This document shows, piece after piece, positions 46,644 to 57,272 of a stretch of 64,000 bases of DNA. Positions within the stretch are counted from its first letter, which is position 1; each line of letters opens with the position of its first letter. Origin of the DNA: Anaerolineae bacterium (GTDB taxonomy: Bacteria > Chloroflexota > Anaerolineae > Aggregatilineales > JAFGMM01). The stretch lies in the NCBI GenBank assembly GCA_027494055.1, contig JAOSJO010000012.1, forward strand, positions 496,001 to 560,000, given 5' to 3'. The notes beneath the pieces were generated by a model that searched no databases, was not told the origin of the DNA, and was given only the letters and a program-made list of their open reading frames with translations. The position numbers were made by a program, and so were the translations under genes.

Positions 46644-47356
46644 TCAGAACGTTACCGGGTATATTCCTTCAAGAAGTACACGATGAACGGTTAAGCCGAT
46701 ATGCGTCGAGCAGCACTTAAGTCTCTCTGCAACGTCGCAACAGATCTTCTTGAGGGGGTCCGAATTGGTCCCATTCGAACGGAGTAAGTCGGCATACGTA
46801 CAGGTGCGGGCAGCAAAGAACGCGGCATCGGTGACAAACGCATGGAGTTGACAGAGCGGATCGTGCACATTGAGGATATCAGTTGCAGGTTTCTCGTTCG
46901 TGCTCTGCGCAACCTGGTAGAGAACCTCAAAACGCAACATGATATGCACCGCATCGCGCGTCATCGCCAGAACCTCGACAGGAAACGCGCGCTTACGGAG
47001 ATCAACCTCGGCAACAACAAGCTGCCGTCGGCGGGGATTGACCCGGCGCAAGAGCACTTTCAACCAATGTACTCCAAAGAACGCCGGGTGAGGTCCAGGC
47101 TCCAACTGCACTGGCTTACAATCAGGATCCCTGCCCTTCTTTGCGGGACAATATACGTATGTCTTTTGCCTGGCTTAACATCCAGATCAACGCCCTGCCA
47201 GGGTACGGATATCGTTCTGACATCGACTAACGCCTCATCGCCCTCATGCTCGGCGGGATACTGAAGTGGCGTTGGGCGTGCGGCCAGCACCATAATGCGA
47301 TCGGTCCATGTTTCGTGGATCTCTTCCCCTTTCCTCGTCGTCGTTATCCGGTGGCA
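46644..47356 (-). pseudogene. SPFH/band-7-like remnant, frameshifted twice
   Basis: The reading RKRAFPVEVLAMTRDAVHIMLRFEVLYQV and the following helical part resemble the SPFH domain of stomatin-like proteins. The first part (DVKPGKRHTYIVP) is in another frame. A possible start is ATG 47356 with GAGGG upstream. Breaks lie at about 47300 and 47092. No membrane anchor is seen, and composition is lower in G+C. It may be a degraded gene or sequencing error. Confidence 0.42.
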
Positions 47357-47517
47357 TCTTTCCCTCGCTTGCCCGCCAGCCGTGCTGTCACCCGATTACT
47401 TTATAGCATAGATTGCGGAGAAACTGAAGATAGTTCGCATAACAAACTTAATACAATTTTCGTGTTCGTTTTGTTAGATGGACGCAACACCGCCGCCACC
47501 AGACGCACCCGCGCGCG

Positions 47518-47546
47518 TTGCCTATCATAGAGGCGCGTGTTATACT
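47518..47546 (+). promoter_or_regulatory. Promoter of the nuo cluster
   Basis: TTGCCT at 47518-47523 and TATACT at 47541-47546, with a 17-base spacer, lie about 60 bases before the nuoA start. Confidence 0.65.
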
Positions 47547-47604
47547 TCCCCGCAGTTTGTCCCAAATAGCACAACCATCGAAGGGCGCACCACCGGAGGC
47601 AATC

Positions 47605-47962
47605 GTGCTTGACCAATGGGCTTTCATCGCCATCCTCGGCGTTCTTGCGCTCGGCATCCCGGCAGCGGCTATCGTGATTGGCCGCGTCCTGGGACCCCGC
47701 CGGCCCAACAAGGTCCAACGATCAACATACGAATGTGGCATCGAGACCGTAGGCGAAGGGCAGGAGCAGCTCAAGGTCCAGTACTATCTTGTTCGCCCTC
47801 GTCTTCCTGGTCTTCGATGTTGAAGTTGTGCTCTTGCTGCCGTGGGCGCTGGCGTACCAACAGCTTCCTTTGTTTGCACTGGTCGCGGGCGTCACGTTCA
47901 TTTTCCTGGTAGCCGATGGGCTGGTCTACGCCTGGAGAAAGGGCGCCCTGGAGTGGAGGTAG
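47605..47962 (+). CDS. nuoA: NADH-quinone oxidoreductase subunit A (frameshifted)
   Basis: This small membrane subunit of complex I joins the peripheral and membrane arms. It has three helices, and the conserved STYECGIETVGEGQEQLKVQYY loop is followed by ALVFLVFDVEVVLLLPWA. A frameshift near 47790 lies between helices. GTG 47605 has GGAGG at 47595-47599. It is not followed by nuoB, as it would be in normal clusters. Confidence 0.92.
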
Positions 47963-48010
47963 CCCCAGGCCAGACCTTTCCAATCGCGTTATTGCTCCGG
48001 AGAAGCGTGT

Positions 48011-49229
48011 ATGCCGCCATCATCTCTTCTGCCCGCTGAGGTCGGGCGCGGGCCTAACGACCCCCTGGGCGTCATCATCGCCGCCGTGGCGGTTGTCGGG
48101 GTCGCGCTCGGTTTGCTGATTTTCAACATCTGGTTCGAGCGCAAGCAGGTCGCGCGCACGCAGGACCGGCTCGGCCCGAACCGCGTCGGCCCCTGGGGCG
48201 TCTTCCAGACCATCGCCGATGTGCTCAAGCTGCTGACCAAAGAGGTCATCTTCCCGGCCAACGCGGACCCCCGCCGTCTACTGGATGGCGCCCATCCTCG
48301 CGGCCGGCTCCGTCATCATGATCTGGGCCGTCATGCCGTTTAGCCCGGTCAAGATCGGGACCGACCTCAGCGTCGGCGTGCTGTACGTCGTCGCGATTGG
48401 GTCGCTCGGCACCATCGGCGTGCTGACAGCCGGCTGGGGGTCCAACAACAAATACGCTCTGCTCGGCGGCCTGCGCATGGTCGCCCAGGTCGTCAGTTAC
48501 GAGGTGCCCCTTGTGCTCTCCCTGCTCGTGCCCGTCATGCTGGCGGGCACCATGTCGATGCAGGGGCTTGTCGTCGAGCAGGGTGGGATGTGGTTCCTCT
48601 TGATGTCGCCGGTCGCCGCCCTCATCTTCCTGATCTCGAGCCAGGCCGAAGTGGGCCGCGCGCCCTTCGACCTGACCGAAGGCGAGAGTGAGATCGTGGC
48701 CGGCTACCACATCGAGTATTCGGGCACCGCCTTTGCGATGTTCTACCTCGGCGAGTGGATGCACGCCTTCGTCGTGAGCGCGCTTTTCGCCACGCTGTTC
48801 CTCGGCGGGTGGCAAGGCCCCGGCGCGACCGAGGTCCCGGTTCTCGGCCTGATCTACTTCCTCGTCAAGAGCTACTTCGTGTACTTCGTGCTCAACTGGC
48901 TGCGCTTCACCGTTCCGCGCATCCGCATCGACCAGTTGCTCTCGCTCAACTGGAAGTTCCTGGTACCCGTCGCGCTCATCAATCTGGTCATGACCGCCAT
49001 CGTTGACCGGATCGTGACCACCGCCATTGCCGTCGATCCCAACGCCAGCGCCTTTATCCAGACCCTGCCGCGCGCCGGCGTGCTCTTCCTGGCGAACGTC
49101 GCGCTCATGGGCGTGATCCTGATCGTCCTCCGCGAGGTCGCCCGCCGCGAGCGGGCGCGGGTCGAGGCGCTGGTCGATGAAGGTGTGTTCTCCGCGCCTG
49201 CGGTCGAAGCCGCGCCGGCAGAGGGGTAG
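48011..49229 (+). CDS. nuoH: NADH-quinone oxidoreductase subunit H (frameshifted)
   Basis: This is the quinone-site membrane subunit. Family signs: [50 protein letters not shown] and [20 protein letters not shown]. About eight helices. A slip in a C-run at about 48265-48272 breaks it. GGAGAAG precedes ATG 48011. nuoBCDEFG, usually between A and H, are absent. Confidence 0.93.
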
Positions 49230-49234
49230 TCGCG

Positions 49235-49762
49235 ATGATCATCAACGGAGAGACAATCGCGTTTGCCGTTTTTGCCATCATGGCGATCGTCGGGGGCGTC
49301 GGGGTGGCGGCGCTGCGCAACCTGTTCCACGCCGCGCTGAGCCTGCTGGTGGCGCTGTTCGGCGTCGCCGGGCTGTTCGTGCTACTCGCCGCGCCCTTCC
49401 TGGCGATGGTGCAAATCCTGGTCTACATGGGCGCTATCGCCATCCTGATCATCTTCGTCATCATGCTCACGCAGCGCGTCGCAGGGATGCGCGAGCAGTA
49501 CAACCGGCAATGGATTCTGAGCGGGCTGGTGGCGCTGGTGGTGTTCGGCGTGTTGCTGATGGTCATCAGCCAACTGGGCACGCCCGAAAACGCGATGTGG
49601 AACCCGTCCGCAGTCGCCGCAACCCTCCCGGATGACGCCGGGGTGGCGGCGCTCGGCGCGGACCTGGTCGATGCCAATCGCTACGTGCTGCCGTTCGAAG
49701 TCGCTGGCCTGCTGATGACCGTCGCGCTGATCGGCGCGATTGCGGTCGCGCGCGAAGACTGA
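49235..49762 (+). CDS. nuoJ: NADH-quinone oxidoreductase subunit J
   Basis: This 175-residue membrane subunit has five helices and is intact. The conserved LVYMGAIAILIIFVIMLT helix with its central Gly/Ala pair, and LPFEVAGLLMTVALIGAIAVA, are seen. It begins five bases after the nuoH stop. nuoI, the usual gene between H and J, is not here. Confidence 0.93.
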   Translation: MIINGETIAFAVFAIMAIVGGVGVAALRNLFHAALSLLVALFGVAGLFVLLAAPFLAMVQILVYMGAIAILIIFVIMLTQRVAGMREQYNRQWILSGLVALVVFGVLLMVISQLGTPENAMWNPSAVAATLPDDAGVAALGADLVDANRYVLPFEVAGLLMTVALIGAIAVARED

Positions 49763-49767
49763 AGAAA

Positions 49768-49862
49768 CACCCTCATCCCTCCGCCCGCGCCGGGCGCGAG
49801 GGAACCGGAAGGCGTGCGCCTGCTCCCCTTCCCCTCAGCGGGTTGAGGGGCCGGGACGAGGG
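49768..49862. repeat. CCCTCATCC-type intergenic repeat
   Basis: ACCCTCATCCC at the left mirrors GGGACGAGGG at the right, with a GCCCGCGCCGGGCGC hairpin and CCCCTCAGC/GGTTGAGGGG inside. It is a dispersed intergenic repeat type and breaks the otherwise tight nuo cluster between J and K. Confidence 0.7.
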
Positions 49863-49885
49863 AAACAAAATGGGGGGTCTCCCGA

Positions 49886-50217
49886 ATGAGTGTGCCATTG
49901 TGGATGTATTTGTTCGTCGCGGCGGTCCTGTTCTGCCTGGGCGTGTTCACCGTGCTGGCGCGGCGCAACGCCATCGCGATCCTGATGGGCGTTGAGCTGA
50001 TGCTGAACGCGGTCAACGTCAACCTGATCGCCTTCTGGCGCTTCCTCACGCCCGAAAACGTCATCGGCGCGCGGGGCGGCATGAGCGGGCAGGCGTTCGC
50101 GGTGTTCGTGCTCATCGTCGCCGCCGCCGAGGCTGCCGTCGGCCTGGCGTTGATCATCGCCCTCTACCGCACGCGGCAGTCCGTGATCGCTGAAGAAGCC
50201 GACCTGATGAAGGGTAG
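49886..50217 (+). CDS. nuoK: NADH-quinone oxidoreductase subunit K
   Basis: This small membrane subunit of about 110 residues has three helices, with the conserved Glu in LMGVELMLNAVNVNLIAF and a second in VLIVAAAEAAVGLALIIAL. As given, it runs in frame into nuoL. One missing G in the GGG at 50212-50214 would create TAG directly after DLMKG, the normal end of the protein, so the fusion is judged an artefact. Confidence 0.9.
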
Positions 50218-50221
50218 CGCC

Positions 50222-52459
50222 TTGGACAACCAAACGCTCGAAACCATCACCTGGCTCGTTCCCCTGCCGCCCATCCTGGCCTTCTTCCTCATCAGCTTCC
50301 TCGACGCCAACAAGGCCCTGCGCGAGCGCTGGCGGCTCATCAACGCGCTGATCGCCATCACCGCGATCCTAATCTCATGGGGGTTGAGCATCGTCATCGT
50401 GATCGAGGGCATGGGGCGCGGCGGCGAGGCGCTCGCCGAGCACCCAATCGCCATTGCGGCCAACTGGTACCCGATGGGCGCGGGCGACTACTTCAAACTG
50501 GGCGTGATGGTCGATCCACTCACCGTGGTCGGCCTGTTCTTCGTGCCCCTCACCTGCGCGATGATCTTCATCTACAGCCACGGCTACATGGCCCACGACG
50601 AAAGGTACAGCCGCTTCTTCAGCTACATCGCGCTCTTCGTCGGCGCGATGCTCACGCTCGTCGTGGCCGACAACCTCCTGCTGCTCTTCATCGGGTGGGA
50701 GGTGATGGGCCTGTGCTCGTACTTGCTCATCGGCTTCTGGGCGCACAAGGACTACCCCGCCGAGGCAAACAAGACGACCAACCCGCGCGACGCCGCCATC
50801 AAGGCGTTCATCACCACGCGCGTCGGCGACGTGATCATGCTCCTTGGCATCGCCTACCTGTTCGCCGAGATCGGCACGCTCAGCTACCGGACGATACTGC
50901 GCGACGCGAACGTCCTCGCAATGCTCACGCAAGAGAGCATCATCCCCGGCATCTCGATTGCAGGGCTGGCCGGGCTGTTGCTGGTGGCCGGCGCGGTCGG
51001 CAAGAGCGCGCAGTTCCCGCTCCACACGTGGTTGCCCGACGCGATGGAAGGCCCCACGCCCGTCAGCGCGATGATCCATGCGGCGACGATGGTGAGCGCG
51101 GGCGTGTTCATGGCGATCCGCATGTTCCCGGTCATGAGCGCGGGCTTCCACCATCACGGCGACTTCACCGCGCCGATGATCGCGCTGGGGCTGATCGGCG
51201 CGTTTACCGCCCTCTTCGCCGCCACGATGGCGCTGGTGCAGAACGACGTGAAGGGCGTGCTCGCCTACAGCACTATTAGCCAGCTTGGCTACATGATGGC
51301 CGCGCTCGGCATCGGCGCTTACGTCGCGGCGACGTTCCACCTGGTCACGCACGCGATCTTCAAGGCGCTGCTGTTTATGGGGTCCGGTTCGGTGATCCAC
51401 GGCATGGAACACGGCGAGCACCACGTCCATGAGCACGCGCACGGGCGCGCGCACAAGTGGTTCGACGCGCAGGACATGCGCAACATGGGCGGCCTGCGCC
51501 GCAAGATGCCCTACACCTTCTGGACCTTCCTGATCGGCGGGCTGGCACTGTCTGGCTTCCCCATCATCACGTCGGGGTTCTGGAGCAAGGACGAGATCAT
51601 CGCGGACGCGCTGCACCAGGCGGGCGAGGGCTACGCGCTCGGCGTCTGGGTGTTCGTGATGCTGGTCGCGGCGGCGTTCCTGACGGCCTTCTACACCATG
51701 CGACAGATCGGCATGACGTTCTTCGGCGCGCCGCGCACCGAGGCCGCAAAACACGCGGTCGAGAGCCACTGGACGATGTGGACGCCGCTCGTCGTGCTGG
51801 CGGCCTTCACGCTGGTCATCGGGTTCCTGGGCGTGCATCCCGACTTCCCGATCCTGGGACCGCTGCTCTCGCCGGCGGGGCACAGCGCCGTGCACGGGCT
51901 GGTCGGCCCGGCGATGCTCGACGAAGCGCCGCCGCTGGCGTTCAGCCTCACCGCGCCGTTGATCTCGATCATCGTGGCGCTGGGCGGGCTGGCGCTCGGC
52001 TGGTACATCTACGTCGTGCGCGGGGTGAAGGCGGTCGATCAGAAAGACTGGGTCGAGGGCGTCCTGGGCAGGTTCATCTACAACGAGGTGCTCGCGCGCA
52101 AGTACCGCCTCGACGACTCGAACGTGGGCGGCGTCTACAAGCCCGGCCTGTACACAATCGTCTTCGTGCGCCCGACGCAGTGGGTCGCCGAGCAGTTGGT
52201 CTCTAGCATCATGGACCGGCGCATCATCGACGGGTTCCTGGAGCTGGTCGCGCGCGTCGCGGTACAGATCGGCAACTTCTTCCGCGCGTGGAACAGCGCC
52301 GTCATCGACGGCGTGGGCGACGGCGTCCCAATCGGGATTGGCCGGTTCGCGGCGTGGATGCGCCCGCTCCAGAGCGGGAAGATTCAGCAGTACTTGCTGA
52401 TCGCGGCGATCTCCGCCATCGTGATCGGCTTTATCCTGGTGCTCTCGCTCGCGCGTTAG
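50222..52459 (+). CDS. nuoL: NADH-quinone oxidoreductase subunit L with extended lateral region
   Basis: This is the distal proton-pump subunit, 745 residues from the TTG at 50222 (E. coli NuoL is about 613). The pump motifs are FIGWEVMGLCSYLLIGFW, the Lys region NKTTNPRDAAIKAF, and LHTWLPDAMEGPTPVSAMIHAATMV. A histidine-rich loop, HGEHHVHEHAHGRAHK, lies in the middle. The part after helix 15 is about 145 residues against about 100 in E. coli. The extra length fits the lateral helix extension known from complex I forms with two NuoM subunits. Confidence 0.92.
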   Translation: MDNQTLETITWLVPLPPILAFFLISFLDANKALRERWRLINALIAITAILISWGLSIVIVIEGMGRGGEALAEHPIAIAANWYPMGAGDYFKLGVMVDPLTVVGLFFVPLTCAMIFIYSHGYMAHDERYSRFFSYIALFVGAMLTLVVADNLLLLFIGWEVMGLCSYLLIGFWAHKDYPAEANKTTNPRDAAIKAFITTRVGDVIMLLGIAYLFAEIGTLSYRTILRDANVLAMLTQESIIPGISIAGLAGLLLVAGAVGKSAQFPLHTWLPDAMEGPTPVSAMIHAATMVSAGVFMAIRMFPVMSAGFHHHGDFTAPMIALGLIGAFTALFAATMALVQNDVKGVLAYSTISQLGYMMAALGIGAYVAATFHLVTHAIFKALLFMGSGSVIHGMEHGEHHVHEHAHGRAHKWFDAQDMRNMGGLRRKMPYTFWTFLIGGLALSGFPIITSGFWSKDEIIADALHQAGEGYALGVWVFVMLVAAAFLTAFYTMRQIGMTFFGAPRTEAAKHAVESHWTMWTPLVVLAAFTLVIGFLGVHPDFPILGPLLSPAGHSAVHGLVGPAMLDEAPPLAFSLTAPLISIIVALGGLALGWYIYVVRGVKAVDQKDWVEGVLGRFIYNEVLARKYRLDDSNVGGVYKPGLYTIVFVRPTQWVAEQLVSSIMDRRIIDGFLELVARVAVQIGNFFRAWNSAVIDGVGDGVPIGIGRFAAWMRPLQSGKIQQYLLIAAISAIVIGFILVLSLAR

Positions 52460-52480
52460 TCACCCCTGGGAGATTGACGT

Positions 52481-54020
52481 ATGGACTTCTGGCTTCTCAG
52501 CGCGATCACCTTCCTGCCGCTGCTCGGCGCGGTGGTCGTCGCGCTTCTGCCCCGCGACCTCGAACACACGGCGAAGTGGGCGGCCCTGATCTTCGCGCTC
52601 CTGGTGGCGGTCCTCGCCGTGATCGCGTTCTTCCAGTATCAGGAATGCACGCCCAACGAACAGGGGTACTGCTTCGTCGAGGAGGCGAACTGGTTCGACC
52701 TGATCGGCGTCCGGTGGCGGGCGGGCATCGACGGGCTGAGCGCGCCGCTGGTGCTGCTCACGGGGCTGCTCACGCCGCTGGCGATCCTCATCAGCTTCGA
52801 GGTCCACGACCGGGTCCACATCCACATGGCGCTGTTCCTGCTGCTTGAGATGGGCATGATGGGCGTCTTCATCGCGCTGGACCTGGTGATCTTCTTCGTC
52901 TTCTGGGAGTTCGGCCTGATCCCGATGTACTTCCTCATCAACCAGTGGGGCAGCGACGAGGAACGCCGCCGCCATGCCGCGATCAAGTTCCTGCTTTACA
53001 CAATGGCGGGGTCGCTGGGCCTGCTGCTGGCGTTGCAGGTCATAGGCCTGACCATCGGCACGTTCGACATCCCCGCGTTGCAGGCGCAGTGGCCGGGCTA
53101 CACCGGCGACGGTGGCGCGCTCTTCGGCGTCCCCATCGAGACAGTGAAGAGTATCGCGTTTGTCGCCTTCTTCGTCGCGTTCGCCATCAAAATCCCCGTC
53201 TGGCCGTTCCACACCTGGCTGCCCGACGCGCACACCGAAGCGCCCACCGCCGGCTCGATGCTGCTGGCGGGCGTGCTGCTCAAGCTCGGCGCTTACGGGA
53301 TGCTGCGCCTGGTCGCGCCGCTCTTCCCCAGCAGGCGGCAGACGCCGCCATCGTGATTGCGGTGCTGGCGATGCTCAGCGTCGTGCTTGGCGCTTACGCC
53401 TCCTACGGGCAGACCGATTTCAAGCGCCTCGTCGCCTATAGCTCAGTCAACCACATGGGGTTCGTGACGCTCGGCGTCGCGGTGGCGATGTACGCCGCCG
53501 GCGGCGCGGTCGCCCCCTCCACGCCGTGAACGCGACCAACGGCGCGATACTCCAGATGTTCACGCACGGCATCAGCTCGGCGGCGATGTTTCTGCTCGTC
53601 GGCGCGCTGTATCACAAAGCGCACACGCGCAACCTGGAAGACTTCGGCGGCCTGTGGCTGGTCGCGCCGCTCTACGGCGGGGTGCTGCTCTTCTGCTCGA
53701 TGGGCAGCCTGGGCCTGCCGGGCCTGAGCGGCTTCGTCAGCGAGTGGATGGTGGTTTCGGGCGCGTGGCCGGTCTTCTCCCTGCTGACGGCCCTCTGTAT
53801 GCTCGGCCTGCTGGTGACGGGTCTCTATATCCTCAAAGGAATCAAAATGGCGCTGCATGGCCCGCTCAACACACGCTGGCAGGGCGTCAGGCTGGAGATC
53901 GAACTGCGTGAGCTGGTCGCCCTCGCCCCGCTCATGGGCTTGATGCTGCTCATTGGCCTTGCGCCGGGCTGGCTGGTGCAGGTCATCAACCAGTTCTCGA
54001 CAGCGCTGTTTGGTGGGTAG
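52481..54020 (+). CDS. nuoM: NADH-quinone oxidoreductase subunit M, first copy (frameshifted)
   Basis: This antiporter-like pump subunit shows FFVFWEFGLIPMYFLINQWG, with the conserved Glu, and WPFHTWLPDAHTEAPTAGSML. It is broken by two slips, in CCCC at 53326-53329 and near 53515-53521, after which VNATNGAILQMFTHGISSAAM continues. It is about 510 residues. A second NuoM follows directly. Confidence 0.93.
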
Positions 54021-54030
54021 AGGAGCGCTC

Positions 54031-55710
54031 ATGATACCCCAATTCCCTGTCCTCAGTCTCATCGTCCTCATCCCCATCGGGGCAGCCGTGGTAATCTGGC
54101 TGCTCCCCAAAGAAGCGAGGACGGCGGCGCGCGTCACTGCCGCGACGGCGATGGGCATCTGCCTGCTGCTGGCGCTGCTCATGTACATCGGCTACAACGC
54201 CGAGGTCAACACCCCGGAGAGCGACCTGTACGCGCTTGCCAACGGCGGCTATGCGTTCGATAGCGACGGCCTGCCGAACACGTTCCGCTTCGTGGAGCAA
54301 TACACCTGGGTCGAGGCGCTGGGTATCCAGTACAAGCTCGGCGTGGACGGCATCAGCGCGCCGATGGTGCTCCTGACGGCGCTGGCCGGCTTCACCGGCG
54401 TGCTCATCAGTTGGGGCATCGAGGAGAGCACGCGCGAGTTCATGGGCTTCTTCATGCTGCTGGTGAGCGGCGTGTTCGGCGTGTTCGTGGCGTTGGACCT
54501 GTTCCTGCTGTTCTTCTTCTACGAATTCGCCATCTTCCCCATGTACATCCTGATCGCAACCTGGGGCTGGAAGGTGACGCGCGAGTACGCCGCGATGAAG
54601 CTCACGCTCTACATCCTGGTCGGCAGCATCATCGCCCTGGTCGGCGTGCTCGTGATGTACTTCGTCGCCGGCGACTTCTTCGTGCAGAACCCCGACCTGC
54701 TGCCGGAGGGCGCGCGGGCGTACAGCTTCGACTTTGAGCACATCCAGCTTGCCTCGATGCATGGCGCGTTCAACGTGGACGGCTACGCGGGCATCGACGG
54801 GTTCACCCTCGCGAAGTTCTGGTTCCCGGTGATCTTCCTCGGCTTCGGGGTGCTGGCGGGCGTCTTCCCGTTCCACAACTGGAGTCCCGACGGTCACGTC
54901 GCCGCGCCGACGGCGGTCTCCATGATCCACGCCGGCGTGCTGATGAAGCTGGGCGCGTATTCGGCGCTGCGCCTGGGTGTGCAACTGCTGCCGGAGGGCG
55001 CGCGCATCCACCTCCCGTGGATCATCCTGCTGACGCTCGTCAACGTGGTGTACGGCGCGTTCATTGCCTTCAGGCAGCGCGACTTCAAGTACGTCATCGG
55101 CTTCAGCAGCGTGAGCCACATGGGCCTGGTGAGCATGGGCTTCGCCACGATGAACCTCACCGGCATGACTGGCGCAGGGTTGCAGATGTTCAGCCACGGC
55201 GCGATGACGGCGCTCTTCTTCGCGTGCGTCGGGATGGTCTACGACCGCGCGCACACCCGCGACATCCCCAGCCTGGGCGGGATGGCGCGGCGGATGCCTC
55301 TCGTCGCGGTTGCCTTTATCCTCGGCGGTCTCGTGAGCATGGGGATGCCTGGATTCAGCGGGTTCGTTGCGGAGCTGCCCATTTACCTTGGCTTGTGGCA
55401 TGGCACGGGCGTCTCGCTGAGCCTGGGCGGCGCGGCGGCGCTCACAAACTACTACCCGTGGATCGCCATCGTCGGCGCGGTGAGCATCGTAGTGACGGCT
55501 GCCTACGTGATGCGCGTCGTGCACCTTGTCTTTTTCGGCAAGTTCGACGAGAACAAGTACCACCTTGTCGGCGACGTGACGCCCATCGACAAAGCCGCGC
55601 TGATCATCCTGGCGGTGGCATTGCTCATCCTGGGCGTGCAGCCGCTGGTCATGGCCCCCATGGTGCAGTCCAGCATGGCGCCGATTGTCGCAGCGCTGGG
55701 AGGGATGTAA
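54031..55710 (+). CDS. nuoM: NADH-quinone oxidoreductase subunit M, second copy
   Basis: This second antiporter-like subunit has 559 residues and is intact. LFFFYEFAIFPMYILIATWG carries the conserved Glu; VFPFHNWSPDGHVAAPTAV differs clearly from the TWLPDAHTEAP of the first copy. A longer outer loop (NPDLLPEGARAYSFD) is inserted after helix 6. GAGGAG precedes ATG 54031. Two NuoM per cluster is the mark of the enlarged 2M complex I described in several phyla. Confidence 0.93.
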   Translation: MIPQFPVLSLIVLIPIGAAVVIWLLPKEARTAARVTAATAMGICLLLALLMYIGYNAEVNTPESDLYALANGGYAFDSDGLPNTFRFVEQYTWVEALGIQYKLGVDGISAPMVLLTALAGFTGVLISWGIEESTREFMGFFMLLVSGVFGVFVALDLFLLFFFYEFAIFPMYILIATWGWKVTREYAAMKLTLYILVGSIIALVGVLVMYFVAGDFFVQNPDLLPEGARAYSFDFEHIQLASMHGAFNVDGYAGIDGFTLAKFWFPVIFLGFGVLAGVFPFHNWSPDGHVAAPTAVSMIHAGVLMKLGAYSALRLGVQLLPEGARIHLPWIILLTLVNVVYGAFIAFRQRDFKYVIGFSSVSHMGLVSMGFATMNLTGMTGAGLQMFSHGAMTALFFACVGMVYDRAHTRDIPSLGGMARRMPLVAVAFILGGLVSMGMPGFSGFVAELPIYLGLWHGTGVSLSLGGAAALTNYYPWIAIVGAVSIVVTAAYVMRVVHLVFFGKFDENKYHLVGDVTPIDKAALIILAVALLILGVQPLVMAPMVQSSMAPIVAALGGM

Positions 55711-57190
55711 CTGGACTTCGTAACCGTTGACGCGCTCGGCAGCACGCAGGCCGTCCTTGTTGAAATACTGCTCGTGGCGTTGCTGGTCGTCGTGCTGGCG
55801 GTTGACCTGCTCCGGCGCGAGTCGCAGCGGCGCGAGACCGCCTTCGTCGCCGCCGTGGGGATGTTGCTGATCCTGGATCGCAAACCTGGTGTTTGCGCCG
55901 GTTCCCGAAGGCGGCGCGAGCGAACAGCTCTTCCTCGGCGGGATGGTCCGGCACGACACCCTGGCGCAGATCTTCCGCAGCATGATCCTGCTCGCGGCGG
56001 CCATCACGTGCCTCATCTCAGCCGATGTGCCGCGCGTCGGGCGGCGCGGCGATTACTATGCCATCATCATTGCCGCCACGCTCGGCATGTGCCTGATGAG
56101 CGCCGCCTCGGACCTCATCATGGTGCTGATCGCGCTTGAGACGACGAGCATCTCGCTCTACCTGCTGGTCGGCTTCTTGCGCGGCGACGCCAAGAGCGCC
56201 GAGGCCGGGGTCAAGTACTTCCTTTTCGGCGCGTTCTCATCGGCGGTCCTGCTCTACGGGCTGAGCCTGCTCTACGGCTTCGCCGGGCAGACGAACATCT
56301 ACGGCCTGTCCGGCGCGCTGGCCGCCGCCGGCCTCGAACCGGGGCACGTGCTCCTTGTCCTTGTGATGGTGCTGGTCGGGTTCGGCTTCAAAGTCTCGGC
56401 GGTGCCGTTCCACTTCTGGACGCCCGACGTTTACGAGGGCGCGCCCACACCGATCACGGCCTTCATCTCGGTCGGCAGCAAGGCTGCGAGCTTCGCGCTG
56501 CTGCTGCGCTTCTTCCTGGCCGTGTTCCCCACATACGAGGAATACTGGGTGGTGGTTATCGCGGTGCTGGCGACCTTCACCATGACGCTCGGCAACCTGC
56601 TGGCCCTGGTGCAGCGCAACATCAAGCGCATGCTCGCCTACAGCAGCATCGCGCAGGCAGGGTACGCACTGATCGGCGTGGCGGCGGTCGCGGCGGATAA
56701 CAGCCTCGGCAGCGGCGCGGTCGTGTTCTACATGTTTATGTACACGCTCACCAACCTGGCCGCCTTCACCATCGTGATCCTGGTCGAGCGCGTGACGGGC
56801 GGCGATCAAATCGCCGACCTCGCCGGCCTCCACCAGCGCGCGCCCCGGCTGGCGCTGGCGATGTTCCTGGCGCTGCTCAGCCTGGGCGGCATCCCGCCGC
56901 TGGCCGGGTTCGCGGGTAAGCTGTTCCTGTTCTCGGCGGCGGTGGACGCGGGGCTGGTATGGCTCGCGATGGTGGGCGTCATCAACGCGCTCGTGAGCCT
57001 GTACTACTACCTGGTGGTCGCCAAGGTCATGTATGTGGACCAGCCGGCCCACGCGGACAAAGCCATTGCCGTCTCGCGGCCCTACGTGTACTCGCTGGTC
57101 GTGACCGTGGTAGGCATGGTGCTGCTCGGCACCATCTTCATCGGGCCGTGGCTGAACTGGTCAACCAGCGCGGCGAGCGGGTTGTTCTAG
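55711..57190 (+). CDS. nuoN: NADH-quinone oxidoreductase subunit N (frameshifted, CTG start)
   Basis: This is the third antiporter-like pump subunit. IALETTSISLYLLVGFLRGD carries the pump Glu; FKVSAVPFHFWTPDVYEGAPTP is the typical discontinuous helix. About 493 residues. The only start that keeps the first helix is CTG at 55711, right after the nuoM stop and six bases after GGAGGG. A frameshift lies near 55880-55886. It ends the nuo cluster. Confidence 0.9.
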
Positions 57191-57197
57191 CCAATTC

Positions 57198-57227
57198 TTG
57201 CCCTTTTGGTGGGAAATTGGGTATGCT
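57198..57227 (+). promoter_or_regulatory. Possible promoter of the atp genes
   Basis: TTGCCC at 57198-57203 and TATGCT at 57222-57227 with an 18-base spacer, 45 bases before the atpZ start. Moderate match. Confidence 0.4.
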
Positions 57228-57272
57228 TGGGGCAATGGCATTTGTGTAAGAAGGCGCAATCGGGATCCCCAA

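Noticed and set aside
53986-56016. Long minus-strand open frame opposite nuoM
   Set aside because: Shadow of the coding strand; its composition is rich in His, Gln, Glu and Asp as expected from antisense reading of membrane genes.
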